Assembly (NCBI RefSeq): GCF_001949145.1
Contig: NW_019091475.1
Location: forward strand, 776,727 to 813,721
DNA length: 36,995 nt
Direction: 5' to 3'
DNA from: Acanthaster planci
Lineage: Eukaryota; Echinodermata; Asteroidea; Valvatida; Acanthasteridae
Position 1 is the first letter of the stretch, and each line of letters opens with the position of its first letter. The notes under the pieces are model-generated. The model had not been told where the DNA came from, ran no database searches, and saw nothing but the letters and a program-made list of their open reading frames with translations. Position numbers and translations under genes: made by a program. Positions 35,201-36,995 of this stretch are shown here, in pieces.

Positions 35201-36995
35201 CAGTCGCTGGTTCCCTGCTAATTTTTGCTTAAATTCGGCCTAGAGTGCTCTTTGGCATTTCTCAGCACACACTTGCAGAATAGAAGTTAAAAATTATTGA
35301 CTTTGTGGATCATTTCAGGTTCCCAGCAGAATCAACGTCCAGAAGCTCAAATAAACTTCCCATCCTGAGGTTTTTTCTTTTTTCTGCTTCTAGAAATTCC
35401 ACAGGTTCAGAAGTACCAATTATAATTTGTTCAGAAAAACTGTTGAACTTTTTTTACTTTGATGTGTGGCTTTTCTATACCCTTTCCCTCTTTTTTTAAA
35501 GTCCTTGCATTTGCTTTTTTAAAAATAATGATAAACTTCCATTTTTTAGATTTGAATGCTTGTTAGCTGCAGTGACATAGATTTGCGTGTGAAATCTAGG
35601 CTGTTAATTTCAAATGCATGTTTACATTTTTTCTGTTGCCCCACACTGTGCATTAACTCCAGAGCTGATTCTGTTGCCTTCTTTTTAGCTGTCAGACTCC
35701 TTTTCACCACCTGCTTTCAAGAGATGGCTTCAGGTACTACCCACAATGCACAGGCTTACCCACAATGCAGTGCCTTGTACCCAGGATGCCTTGCTAACAA
35801 TACTGGTTGCTGTTCCTTTCCCCTATTACTCACTCATCCTTGCACTTTTATTGCATACTCCATGGACACTTTTTCAGTTTTTTTTTTTAATTTTACACTT
35901 GGGATGACATGCCTTCGTTTCCTGACCTAATCATAAACCACCCTGTTAACTCTATGACATCATCACTCGGTTGTAGCCAACATGTGGTGCAGTGACATGG
36001 CAGTGAAATGTGGTGAATTTCTTGAAGCCACGCGCCATTGATATTGGACAGCCGGGCACCAGTCTTACCTGTATATTTGTTAAAAAAAGCAACGCATTGC
36101 TAAAGGTCAGTTCCCATTGACCTTAGCCCTTGTCAGTGATTTCTTACTGTTGGCACTACCACAGGCAATAAGTCTAAGAGAGATTTCACTAAAGGAATTT
36201 TCCGCCGGAGATATTACCTTCCTCTCCCACTTACTAAAACACAGTTTTTGAGAGTTCATGGCTCAACACAGGATTTTTGTTTTCATTTCCATCATGTAAG
36301 CATGCCAAAGAAAATGCTCGGGCACTGCATGACAAAATTCAACCTTCGCTGGTAACTTCCTTCTTGTGCCTACCTGTATATTCTTGGTCGGTGGAGGTTT
36401 AAATGGTACCGCTGTAGTAACTTTTGTGTGTTTAATTTAAACCTCCTTCCCAGAGGGTTTCACCGGGCCCTGCACCGGAAAGTCCCTTTACCAGTTTCTT
36501 CTCCTTCTGGTCCTCGCACCAGGTAACCTTTGACCTCAATTTGCAATGCATCGTGGAGATTATCTCGCCAAAGTGCATGCTGCAAATGCAAACAATTCAT
36601 TTGATCATTTTGGTCATTTTTCCCTCGTCGTTGTTGCCATCTCAGTTTTTGGTAGCTTTTGGTAGCCAAAAAATCCTTGAGTGTTGATTGGCCAGAGAAT
36701 GAAATGCCATTTTCACCACCCTGGAAAAAAAATTCTTATTCAGTCGTCAAAGATGAAAGCCAAAGAAGACATTCTTGTCTTTTTACTGGTGCAACCGATG
36801 TATCTCACAATATGTCTGAACGTACAGGTGGCAGTCATGGGGCCTTCCATTTGAACTAAGAGTTGTTGAACATCTGCATGTATTCAGCCATCAGGGAGCG
36901 TCCTATGCACTTTATCTCTGCATCCAAGTTTCTGCATAATGAATTAAATAAATTTGTTTCTTTGTTTTAGTTTAAGCAGCGGATGCATGCTGTGG
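2115..36995 (+). CDS. SZT2: SZT2 orthologue (KICSTOR scaffold subunit), multi-exon, both ends incomplete
   Basis: Large KICSTOR subunit; in vertebrates KICSTOR (SZT2, KPTN, ITFG2, KICS2) tethers GATOR1 to the lysosome and inhibits mTORC1 during amino-acid or glucose shortage. Identification rests on many short matches to remembered vertebrate SZT2, in the right order: YRISRN, DLSPS, TDGVT, TVACSF, SVRLREGY, FWNTLQS-like FWQTLRS, SNGRY, QYIVFPPH, LPTCLG, WLLEDE, LPDFWLI-like MPDFWLI, LVAAMEF and EATLDVISVML. Forty-five exons (2115-33060) join in one continuous reading frame with GT/AG borders; four more are likely downstream. The assembled part is about 3,009 codons, longer than the matching vertebrate span because exons 24 and 32 carry large low-complexity stretches. 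Residues 1-340 have VWA-like motifs; residues about 1,080-1,500 and 1,927-2,300 are partly disordered. The start codon and the C-terminal third are not resolved here. Exon numbers below count from 2115. Confidence 0.95.
3082..3258 (+). CDS. SZT2: SZT2 exon 2, VWA-like strand with DLSPS
   Basis: Acceptor TTCCTTACAG, donor GTAAGT; phase 0/0, 59 codons. Contains EELEVLSIIP and YRHVIVMDLSPSM. The DLSPS at 3232-3246 has the DxSxS shape of a VWA metal site and aligns with DLSPST of vertebrates. Confidence 0.95.
3714..3791 (+). CDS. SZT2: SZT2 exon 3
   Basis: Acceptor TGTTCTCCAG, donor GTAAGA; phase 0/0, 26 codons. SLQDLFRCISNCLQGLVKP corresponds to vertebrate FHALSRCLGGLLRP, in the expected place right after the DLSPS strand. 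A 78-bp symmetric exon. Confidence 0.9.
4146..4238 (+). CDS. SZT2: SZT2 exon 4
   Basis: Acceptor TTTGTGTTCAG, donor GTAGAG; phase 0/0, 31 codons. FSVPGS and PKIYVTVIAY match vertebrate FRVPGS and PEIYVTIQAY. Confidence 0.93.
4704..4803 (+). CDS. SZT2: SZT2 exon 5
   Basis: Acceptor TTTGTTCAG, donor GTAAGT; phase 0 in, 1 out. VLFQGCLL matches vertebrate VLVQGCLL. It continues as an amphipathic, Glu/Leu-rich helix (QLQEELEEFENKL). Confidence 0.92.
5182..5406 (+). CDS. SZT2: SZT2 exon 6
   Basis: Acceptor CTGTGCCCAG, donor GTGAGT; phase 1 in, 1 out, 75 codons equivalent. A variable Ser/Asp-rich loop is followed by GILALQLLPENTSAG, nearly identical to vertebrate GILALQLLPSNSSAG. Confidence 0.95.
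5931..6151 (+). CDS. SZT2: SZT2 exon 7, TDG motif of VWA-like domain
   Basis: Acceptor CACACACCAG, donor GTGAGT; phase 1 in, 0 out. IICVTDGVTAMPD carries the TDG triplet (5945-5953) typical of the fourth VWA strand; STVACSFLQVG, CSFGYIP and FIATATFGAFL follow, all close to vertebrate SZT2. Confidence 0.96.
6597..6693 (+). CDS. SZT2: SZT2 exon 8
   Basis: Acceptor TATCCAACAG, donor GTCAGA; phase 0 in, 1 out. NQYHKAFLSWNF corresponds to vertebrate TVYHRAFLLYSF. Confidence 0.9.
7216..7264 (+). CDS. SZT2: SZT2 exon 9 (49 bp)
   Basis: Very small exon: acceptor CAATCAACAG, donor GTAAGT; phase 1 in, 2 out. RQHQVISSEVACQTEG has only weak similarity (QHRLFNEHLV in vertebrates), but the phases link exons 8 and 10 exactly; the other two frames stop or do not fit. 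Confidence 0.75.
7657..7820 (+). CDS. SZT2: SZT2 exon 10
   Basis: Acceptor CGTTTTCAG, donor GTAAGC; phase 2 in, 1 out. RKKHRDYKLH and SVRLREGYTIKDVALTK match vertebrate RKKHTEK and SVRLREGYSVREVTLAK. Confidence 0.96.
8139..8235 (+). CDS. SZT2: SZT2 exon 11
   Basis: Acceptor ATTTCGTTTCAG, donor GTAGGT; phase 1 in, 2 out. IEVKLALPWKYNGRIEYIA and AWPLNP match vertebrate LEVKLVLLWKHNMRIEYVA and PWPLEP. Confidence 0.95.
8495..8629 (+). CDS. SZT2: SZT2 exon 12
   Basis: Acceptor TTGACTTCAG, donor GTAAAT; phase 2 in, 2 out. VIMEGSYEFLHDLTCRM and TRVVMNFWQTL match vertebrate VTMEGGYDILHDVSC and THVIRRFWNTL. Confidence 0.94.
9088..9243 (+). CDS. SZT2: SZT2 exon 13
   Basis: Acceptor TTTCCCCCAG, donor GTAGGT; phase 2 in, 2 out. 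TDQLLVHLQSFSTNS and GIPLLYMPPYSETPVL match vertebrate TDQMLAHLQSFSSVP and GVPLFYIPPGSTTPVL. Confidence 0.95.
9244..9904. other. intron 13 with 22-bp ATTGGGA array
   Basis: Non-coding. CTRATTGGGA occurs at 9585, 9607 and 9629, exactly 22 bp apart. Each holds ATTGG, the reverse of a CCAAT box. Confidence 0.6.
9905..9970 (+). CDS. SZT2: SZT2 exon 14 (66 bp)
   Basis: Acceptor is a T-run followed by AAG, donor GTAACA; phase 2 in, 2 out. SLEQFAGFWKRI corresponds to vertebrate HAQFAAYWKPV. Confidence 0.9.
10177..10227 (+). CDS. SZT2: SZT2 exon 15 (51 bp)
   Basis: Acceptor TTTCACTTTCAG, donor GTAAGT; phase 2 in, 2 out. WQRWLHTHRIALLLVPD spans its left border and matches vertebrate WQRWLHMHRLVLILEHD. 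Multiple of three, so skipping would keep the frame. Confidence 0.92.
10837..10989 (+). CDS. SZT2: SZT2 exon 16
   Basis: Acceptor TTTTTCGGCAG, donor GTAAGT; phase 2 in, 2 out. PLPKHLFLPNSNGRYNNIQ matches vertebrate PIPKHLHTPGSNGRYSTIQ; LLENHSYITL follows. Confidence 0.96.
11440..11554 (+). CDS. SZT2: SZT2 exon 17
   Basis: Acceptor CTTTCTGGCCAG, donor GTAAGG; phase 2 in, 0 out. SFYLIRVQSKAPCVVIRLAF matches vertebrate [20 protein letters not shown]; it ends with HERNK, the counterpart of PARHK. Confidence 0.95.
11555..12351. other. intron 17 (0.8 kb)
   Basis: No coding exon fits; exons 17 and 18 join cleanly in phase 0. Contains one TAGGCCTA (12015) next to a short TGATTGAT run. Confidence 0.6.
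12352..12563 (+). CDS. SZT2: SZT2 exon 18
   Basis: Acceptor TTTTGCATAG, donor GTATGT; phase 0 in, 2 out. IVSELRHKLQDL matches vertebrate IVSGLREEIL. A Lys/Ala/Gln-rich linker follows, then CVVILARPIDIILVKY (vertebrate CLVVLHKPLDKLLIRY). Confidence 0.93.
13274..13492 (+). CDS. SZT2: SZT2 exon 19
   Basis: Acceptor GTTTGATTAG, donor GTAAGT; phase 2 in, 2 out. YERMPPDF, LNRLACYLHHHRWIW and ISTEAVAHVLSVLTE match vertebrate YEKLPLDY, LSRYLYHQRWLW and LSAIAQLLSILTE. Confidence 0.95.
14122..14200 (+). CDS. SZT2: SZT2 exon 20
   Basis: Acceptor TTCTGTTCCAG, donor GTAGCA; phase 2 in, 0 out. LRLQEGFHFSYSNSGIISFV corresponds to vertebrate [20 protein letters not shown]. Confidence 0.9.
14449..14678 (+). 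CDS. SZT2: SZT2 exon 21
   Basis: Phase 0 in, 2 out; donor GTAATG. The acceptor CTTCAAAAG is weak for its A-run; a second in-phase AG 12 bp downstream (after ATGAAG, 14460) could serve instead. A variable acidic linker is followed by CLVQYIVFPPHTAT, matching vertebrate CVVQYILFPPHSTS, so the exon itself is firm. Confidence 0.85.
15241..15415 (+). CDS. SZT2: SZT2 exon 22
   Basis: Acceptor TTCACCCTAG, donor GTAATG; phase 2 in, 0 out. LQLVTECWVEPQSG and YKDVPQV match vertebrate LNLVTEVWVEPQYG and YSEIPQA. A rival GT six bases earlier would remove Q-V context and not fit the phase-0 join as well. Confidence 0.93.
15723..15954 (+). CDS. SZT2: SZT2 exon 23
   Basis: Acceptor TCTGTGATCAG, donor GTAAAC; phase 0 in, 1 out. 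TLLTFEHLKILCHDQG and LLKLLPKCQQAEVL match vertebrate SMLSFEYLIQLCQSKE and LMGLLPQCQQLQMF. The open frame continues into intron on both sides but similarity stops at these borders. Confidence 0.94.
16040..16110. mobile_element. possible SINE-like remnant in intron 23
   Basis: GGGGGTCGTAGGTTCTAGTC (16065-16084) resembles the B-box end of tRNA-derived SINEs (GTCGTGGGTTCGAATCC-type). No clear A box or tail; borders unknown. Confidence 0.3.
16186..17438 (+). CDS. SZT2: SZT2 exon 24, giant exon (1,253 bp)
   Basis: Acceptor TTTTATTTCAG, donor GTAACA; phase 1 in, 0 out, about 418 residues. Recognisable landmarks: LYCLLLTALSKMTGHELT (vertebrate LCLLHSCLGQELS), VPRWTCFVKD (PQWRCYARL), SHLLLTFVPASYGDLQKL (HVFLTFLPATFSDVQRL), LPIYVYDCSLSSLRHQLL (CPVYIYSCSLEALREQM), YFVMGIFKGLQRGQ (CYVRGLFRSLQQAQ) and DIDITHFLHAVCGH (EIDITPFLLALCGH). 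Between them lie Ser/Asp/Glu/Gln-rich, probably disordered stretches, including an SRxGSGTPRASLSRHSSRG-type basic Ser-rich segment near 17100-17165. The equivalent vertebrate segment is shorter. Confidence 0.96.
17500..17584. repeat. 43-bp tandem duplication in intron 24
   Basis: GGCTTTGTGATTTAAACA begins at 17500 and again at 17543; the two copies differ at about two positions. It lies just after the donor of exon 24. Recent local duplication; no function apparent. Confidence 0.9.
17793..17905 (+). CDS. SZT2: SZT2 exon 25
   Basis: Acceptor TCTAACCTACAG, donor GTAAAA; phase 0 in, 2 out. Encodes an acidic, low-conservation stretch (QVDIDEDDNDAEETTTR) in the variable linker. Support comes from splice sites, open frame and exact phase fit with both neighbours. 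Confidence 0.82.
18389..18626 (+). CDS. SZT2: SZT2 exon 26
   Basis: Acceptor CCCTGGCAG, donor GTAAGT; phase 2 in, 0 out. A basic Ser/Pro/Lys-rich segment (KTKSLPRPSKPSLSK) is followed by DLHKLIQRTF and NHFQPVPSNPDIWFF, matching vertebrate DALHSVIQEKF and LHFRTVPSNPHYFF. Confidence 0.93.
18627..19805. other. intron 26 (1.2 kb), nothing further recognised
   Basis: AT-rich non-coding sequence with stops in all frames at short intervals. The only structure seen is a short hairpin, GCAGAC-TAC-GTCTGT (about 19278-19292), flanked by A- and T-runs. No exon with matching phase was found. Confidence 0.6.
19806..19929 (+). CDS. SZT2: SZT2 exon 27
   Basis: Acceptor TTTGACTCACAG; donor GTTTGT is weak. 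Phase 0 in, 1 out. Acidic segment (EADDDGRSDCEILSVE) comparable to the acidic ESDPELEVEYRE region of vertebrates but not closely alignable. The phase-1 end joins the next exon as a Val codon. Confidence 0.8.
20285..20480. mobile_element. possible interspersed repeat fragment in intron 27
   Basis: GTGTCCTTGGGCAAGGCGC at 20341-20359 is a string I recognise from dispersed repeats of many marine animal genomes. Surrounding bases look diverged and I cannot set borders or name the family; no coding capacity. Confidence 0.35.
20571..20834 (+). CDS. SZT2: SZT2 exon 28
   Basis: Acceptor CCTGTTAACAG, donor GTGGGT; phase 1 in, 1 out. MSPLFVHLVCSVKLK and LPTCLG match vertebrate LPPLFLHLTCSVRLR and LPTCLG. 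Upstream part is Ser/Glu-rich. Confidence 0.94.
21211..21487 (+). CDS. SZT2: SZT2 exon 29
   Basis: Acceptor CACCTTGGCAG, donor GTGAGT; phase 1 in, 2 out. DLSVTLDLICLTLPSE matches vertebrate DLSVTLDVFMLTLPLE; a Ser/Pro-rich tail follows, as in vertebrates. Confidence 0.92.
21577..21682 (+). other. possible alternative (poison) exon in intron 29
   Basis: A good acceptor (TTTGCTGTTTGCAG) is followed by an open frame that accepts the phase of exon 29 and runs to TGA at 21722-21724; a GTAACA donor is at 21683. Its end phase (0) does not fit exon 30 (needs 2), so inclusion would cause early termination. The frame has no counterpart in vertebrate SZT2. It may be only intron sequence. Confidence 0.3.
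22225..22294 (+). CDS. SZT2: SZT2 exon 30 (70 bp)
   Basis: Acceptor TTTGTGAAACAG, donor GTGAAT; phase 2 in, 0 out. Frame chosen because GLGSLPEPQIMAIKKTKEE leads directly into IKWLLEDE, as vertebrate LATPHRLAIETTMNE leads into IRWLLEDE; it also joins exon 29 in phase. Confidence 0.88.
22624..22812 (+). CDS. SZT2: SZT2 exon 31
   Basis: Acceptor TTTGATGCAG, donor GTAAGC; phase 0/0, 63 codons. IKWLLEDEIASA and LQFVFGPEQSLAQF match vertebrate IRWLLEDEMVGA and LSFVFGPERSLTQF. Confidence 0.96.
23154..24282 (+). CDS. SZT2: SZT2 exon 32, giant exon (1,129 bp)
   Basis: Acceptor TGGGGTCACAG, donor GTACAG; phase 0 in, 1 out, about 376 residues. After a short N-terminal piece (CKVGHYYHLMYD) nearly all of it is Ser/Glu/Asp/Gly/Thr-rich and probably disordered, with many SS, SxE and acidic clusters suggestive of phosphorylation sites. 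The end (SLNDNDEEGYEGGSSD across the junction) lines up with vertebrate LGYDGGSSGSDSE. The vertebrate counterpart is much shorter, so this is a lineage-expanded linker. Confidence 0.92.
24687..24831 (+). CDS. SZT2: SZT2 exon 33
   Basis: Acceptor GTGCGTGTCTAG, donor GTATTA; phase 1 in, 2 out. YEGGSSDLE and LMPDFWLILRIHTDRVEIF match vertebrate YDGGSSGSD and CLPDFWLIVRVLQDRVEVY. Confidence 0.95.
25448..25538 (+). CDS. SZT2: SZT2 exon 34
   Basis: Acceptor TTTGGCATACAG, donor GTAAAG; phase 2 in, 0 out. VTDTIRNTCRTVNQ corresponds to vertebrate VRRVGEICREVNQ, immediately before RLLLQDL. Confidence 0.9.
25959..26088 (+). CDS. SZT2: SZT2 exon 35
   Basis: Acceptor CCCCCCTCCCAG, donor GTAAGA; phase 0 in, 1 out. 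RLLLQDLYKTHSCKSILFGE and WQSEDPIHF match vertebrate [20 protein letters not shown] and WRSETPFHS. Confidence 0.96.
26619..26771 (+). CDS. SZT2: SZT2 exon 36
   Basis: Acceptor CATTGTGTGTAG, donor GTATGT; phase 1 in, 1 out. YLVAAMEFNPGHFACDLMWN matches vertebrate [28 protein letters not shown] follows. Confidence 0.96.
27151..27250 (+). CDS. SZT2: SZT2 exon 37
   Basis: Acceptor TGTAATTGTCAG, donor GTAATT; phase 1 in, 2 out. LSAFAVSNRRNMFVFRE and GVFYLR match vertebrate LNAFSVVNRKNMFVYQE and AVYYLR. Confidence 0.95.
27479..27576 (+). CDS. SZT2: SZT2 exon 38
   Basis: Acceptor CACATGGCAG, donor GTAAGT; phase 2 in, 1 out. Starts with RLFDSTIVSYS, following the conserved YLR; the rest is a variable Ser/Pro-rich linker (HHYEPGSQP). 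Phase fits both neighbours. Confidence 0.82.
27817..27890 (+). CDS. SZT2: SZT2 exon 39
   Basis: Acceptor TTTTCCATAG, donor GTAAGT; phase 1 in, 0 out. Linker sequence (SVQSLNTLGMGSVFEEELS) without close vertebrate match; accepted on splice sites and phase. Confidence 0.78.
28651..28917 (+). CDS. SZT2: SZT2 exon 40
   Basis: Acceptor TTTTGCACAG, donor GTACTC; phase 0/0, 89 codons. IRLDVHGVDPPGPEIREDLV and LAEATLDVISVMLDRN match vertebrate [20 protein letters not shown] and LDEATLDIITVMLVRN; CKLTPHDI follows. Confidence 0.97.
29411..29681 (+). CDS. SZT2: SZT2 exon 41
   Basis: Acceptor TTCTCCTCTCTAG, donor GTCAGA; phase 0 in, 1 out. LAFYLGQNLRQFLHLPKYSS, HFQDY and YLYNRP match vertebrate [20 protein letters not shown], HFQHP and YLYNKP. 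Confidence 0.96.
30233..30412 (+). CDS. SZT2: SZT2 exon 42
   Basis: Acceptor GTCGTTGCTCTAG, donor GTACTT; phase 1 in, 1 out. IGIACISMGLVDGRGNPVSL matches vertebrate KGVACITLAFVDEEGAPLSL. The C-terminal half is variable. Confidence 0.94.
30508..30637. repeat. imperfect 55-bp inverted repeat (hairpin) in intron 42
   Basis: Left arm 30508-30560 and right arm 30583-30637 pair over most of their length around a 22-bp loop: TTTGCATGG, ATCTTGCAGG and TTTTGTTCCACAG on the left have reverse complements on the right. Could be a MITE or foldback element or a microRNA-like precursor; no family recognised. Confidence 0.8.
30832..31038 (+). CDS. SZT2: SZT2 exon 43
   Basis: Acceptor TTTTTTCATAG, donor GTAAGT; phase 1 in, 1 out. 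FAIWQRGNIDLPHLTNRLKR, AVQHSLCDVVMEY match vertebrate [33 protein letters not shown]. After this the protein enters a long variable linker. Confidence 0.95.
31039..31842. other. intron 43 (0.8 kb)
   Basis: AT-rich, no exon fitting the phases. Contains a two-copy 24-bp tandem repeat at 31482-31529 (AATTTCTTGCRTTTCAGTGC plus four bases), one mismatch between copies. Each copy contains a TTTCAG acceptor-like string but no open frame worth calling follows. Confidence 0.6.
31482..31529. repeat. 24-bp tandem repeat, 2 copies
   Basis: Copies at 31482-31505 and 31506-31529, identical but for G/A at the tenth base. Confidence 0.9.
31843..31961 (+). CDS. SZT2: SZT2 exon 44, tandem NAGNAG acceptor
   Basis: Acceptor CTTAGCAG offers two AGs three bases apart: start at 31843 (Thr-Glu at the join) or 31846 (Lys at the join), both in frame. 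Donor GTAATT; phase 1 in, 0 out. Encodes a hydrophilic linker (KGVRQLFKDCSEDKVKDVE) in the region that is Ser/Lys-rich in vertebrates. Confidence 0.78.
31962..32985. other. intron 44 (1.0 kb) with octamer cluster
   Basis: No coding exon seen. Three copies of ATTTGCAT at 32811, 32820 and 32830 match the POU-factor octamer; significance unknown. Confidence 0.6.
32986..33060 (+). CDS. SZT2: SZT2 exon 45 (75 bp, symmetric)
   Basis: Acceptor TCCTCCACCCCACAG, donor GTTTGA (weak); phase 0/0, 25 codons. RSLSMGETPMYFASDIRQF resembles linker sequence such as vertebrate RRSFWDML only loosely. Accepted on acceptor quality and phase. Confidence 0.7.
33061..34873. other. intron 45 (1.8 kb, longest in window)
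   Basis: No exon with acceptable borders and phase was found. A triple 17-bp tandem repeat is at 33161-33211. An open frame at 34463-34873 is Cys/Phe-rich, lacks a donor and shows no similarity I recognise. Confidence 0.55.
33161..33211. repeat. 17-bp tandem repeat, 3 copies
   Basis: AAAGACTTTAATAGTTC at 33161 and 33178, with a diverged third copy (AAGGACTTTAAGAGCTC) at 33195. Confidence 0.9.
34874..34945 (+). CDS. SZT2: probable SZT2 exon 46 (72 bp, symmetric)
   Basis: T-rich tract then ACGCCTAG acceptor; donor GTAAAG; open in phase 0/0, 24 codons. Gln/Ser-rich (HSASAQSQRSQGK), as expected of the linker. No direct similarity; a longer open frame in another phase (34858-35232) overlaps but lacks a donor. 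Confidence 0.5.
34946..35688. other. intron 46 (0.7 kb)
   Basis: T-rich non-coding sequence. An acceptor-like string at 35313-35318 (TTTCAG) is followed by a frame that stops quickly in the expected phase. Nothing else recognised. Confidence 0.5.
35689..35733 (+). CDS. SZT2: probable SZT2 micro-exon 47 (45 bp, symmetric)
   Basis: Strong acceptor (TTGCCTTCTTTTTAG), donor GTACTA; phase 0/0, 15 codons (LSDSFSPPAFKRWLQ). The aromatic/basic end resembles the RRSFWDML-like motif of the vertebrate linker at most weakly. Confidence 0.5.
35734..36453. other. intron 47 (0.7 kb) with CCCANNATGC array
   Basis: Begins with three CCCA(CA/GG)ATGC(A/C) motifs at 35740, 35759 and 35780, similar to ZNF143/STAF sites. 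The rest is AT-rich with no exon seen. Confidence 0.5.
36454..36522 (+). CDS. SZT2: probable SZT2 exon 48 (69 bp, symmetric)
   Basis: Acceptor AACCTCCTTCCCAG, donor GTAACC; phase 0/0, 23 codons. RVSPGPAPESPFTSFFSFW is Pro/Ser-rich ending in aromatics, plausible for a linker motif. GC-rich relative to the flanking intron, as are the confirmed exons. Confidence 0.58.
36523..36970. other. intron 48
   Basis: Non-coding; nothing recognised besides the T-rich 3' splice tract. Confidence 0.45.
36971..36995 (+). CDS. SZT2: probable start of SZT2 exon 49, cut by window end
   Basis: Acceptor TTCTTTGTTTTAG at the window edge; phase 0 continuation reads FKQRMHAV. Too short to confirm. Confidence 0.45.

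Noticed and set aside
34858-35232. 124-residue plus-strand open frame overlapping exon 46
   Set aside because: Different phase from the exon chain, no donor before its stop and no similarity recognised.
35319-35360. Exon-like segment after TTTCAG at 35313-35318
   Set aside because: In the required phase 0 it meets TAA after eleven codons; the other frame does not fit the neighbours.
1-36995. CRISPR array, phage, operon or toxin-antitoxin type system
   Set aside because: All coding signal belongs to one spliced animal gene; the tandem repeats lack unique spacers of constant length.

Overview
The window carries most of one large, intron-rich animal gene on the + strand: the orthologue of SZT2, the scaffold subunit of the KICSTOR complex (SZT2, KPTN, ITFG2, KICS2/C12orf66), which holds GATOR1 at the lysosome and restrains mTORC1 when nutrients are scarce. 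I assembled 45 coding exons from 2115 to 33060 by reading each exon, checking GT/AG borders and checking codon phase at every junction. The phases chain without a break, giving about 2,939 codons. Four further small exons (34874, 35689, 36454 and a partial one at 36971) continue the chain at lower confidence. The C-terminal part, roughly the last thousand residues expected from the vertebrate protein, lies beyond the right edge, and the start codon is not securely placed.

The source is an animal with short introns (about 0.3 to 1.8 kb), GC-richer exons and AT-rich introns. Protein similarity to vertebrate SZT2 is clear but moderate, and marine-invertebrate style repeats (including the palindrome TAGGCCTA) are present. 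A non-vertebrate deuterostome such as an echinoderm, hemichordate or amphioxus fits best; this is an inference and I cannot name the species.

Layout: 1-350 is a GTCCGA minisatellite ending in a 24-bp perfect inverted repeat. 350-2114 is non-coding and holds two possible leader ATGs, a probable transposon-derived repeat (about 930-1400) and two MiT/TFE-type E-boxes. 2115-9243 encodes the N-terminal part, with VWA-like motifs (DLSPS and TDG). 9244-15954 encodes the conserved middle. 15955-24282 holds two very large exons (1,253 and 1,129 bp) rich in Ser, Glu, Pro and Gly. 24283-31038 encodes a second well-conserved stretch. 31039-36995 encodes a disordered linker made of small, mostly phase 0-0 exons separated by long introns.

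There is no second gene, RNA gene, CRISPR array or microbial-type system that I can support. The most useful observations are regulatory or structural: a perfect CLEAR-type E-box upstream of a lysosomal nutrient-sensing gene, a run of symmetric exons, a possible poison exon, a tandem NAGNAG acceptor, an intronic hairpin of about 130 bp, and several short tandem arrays.
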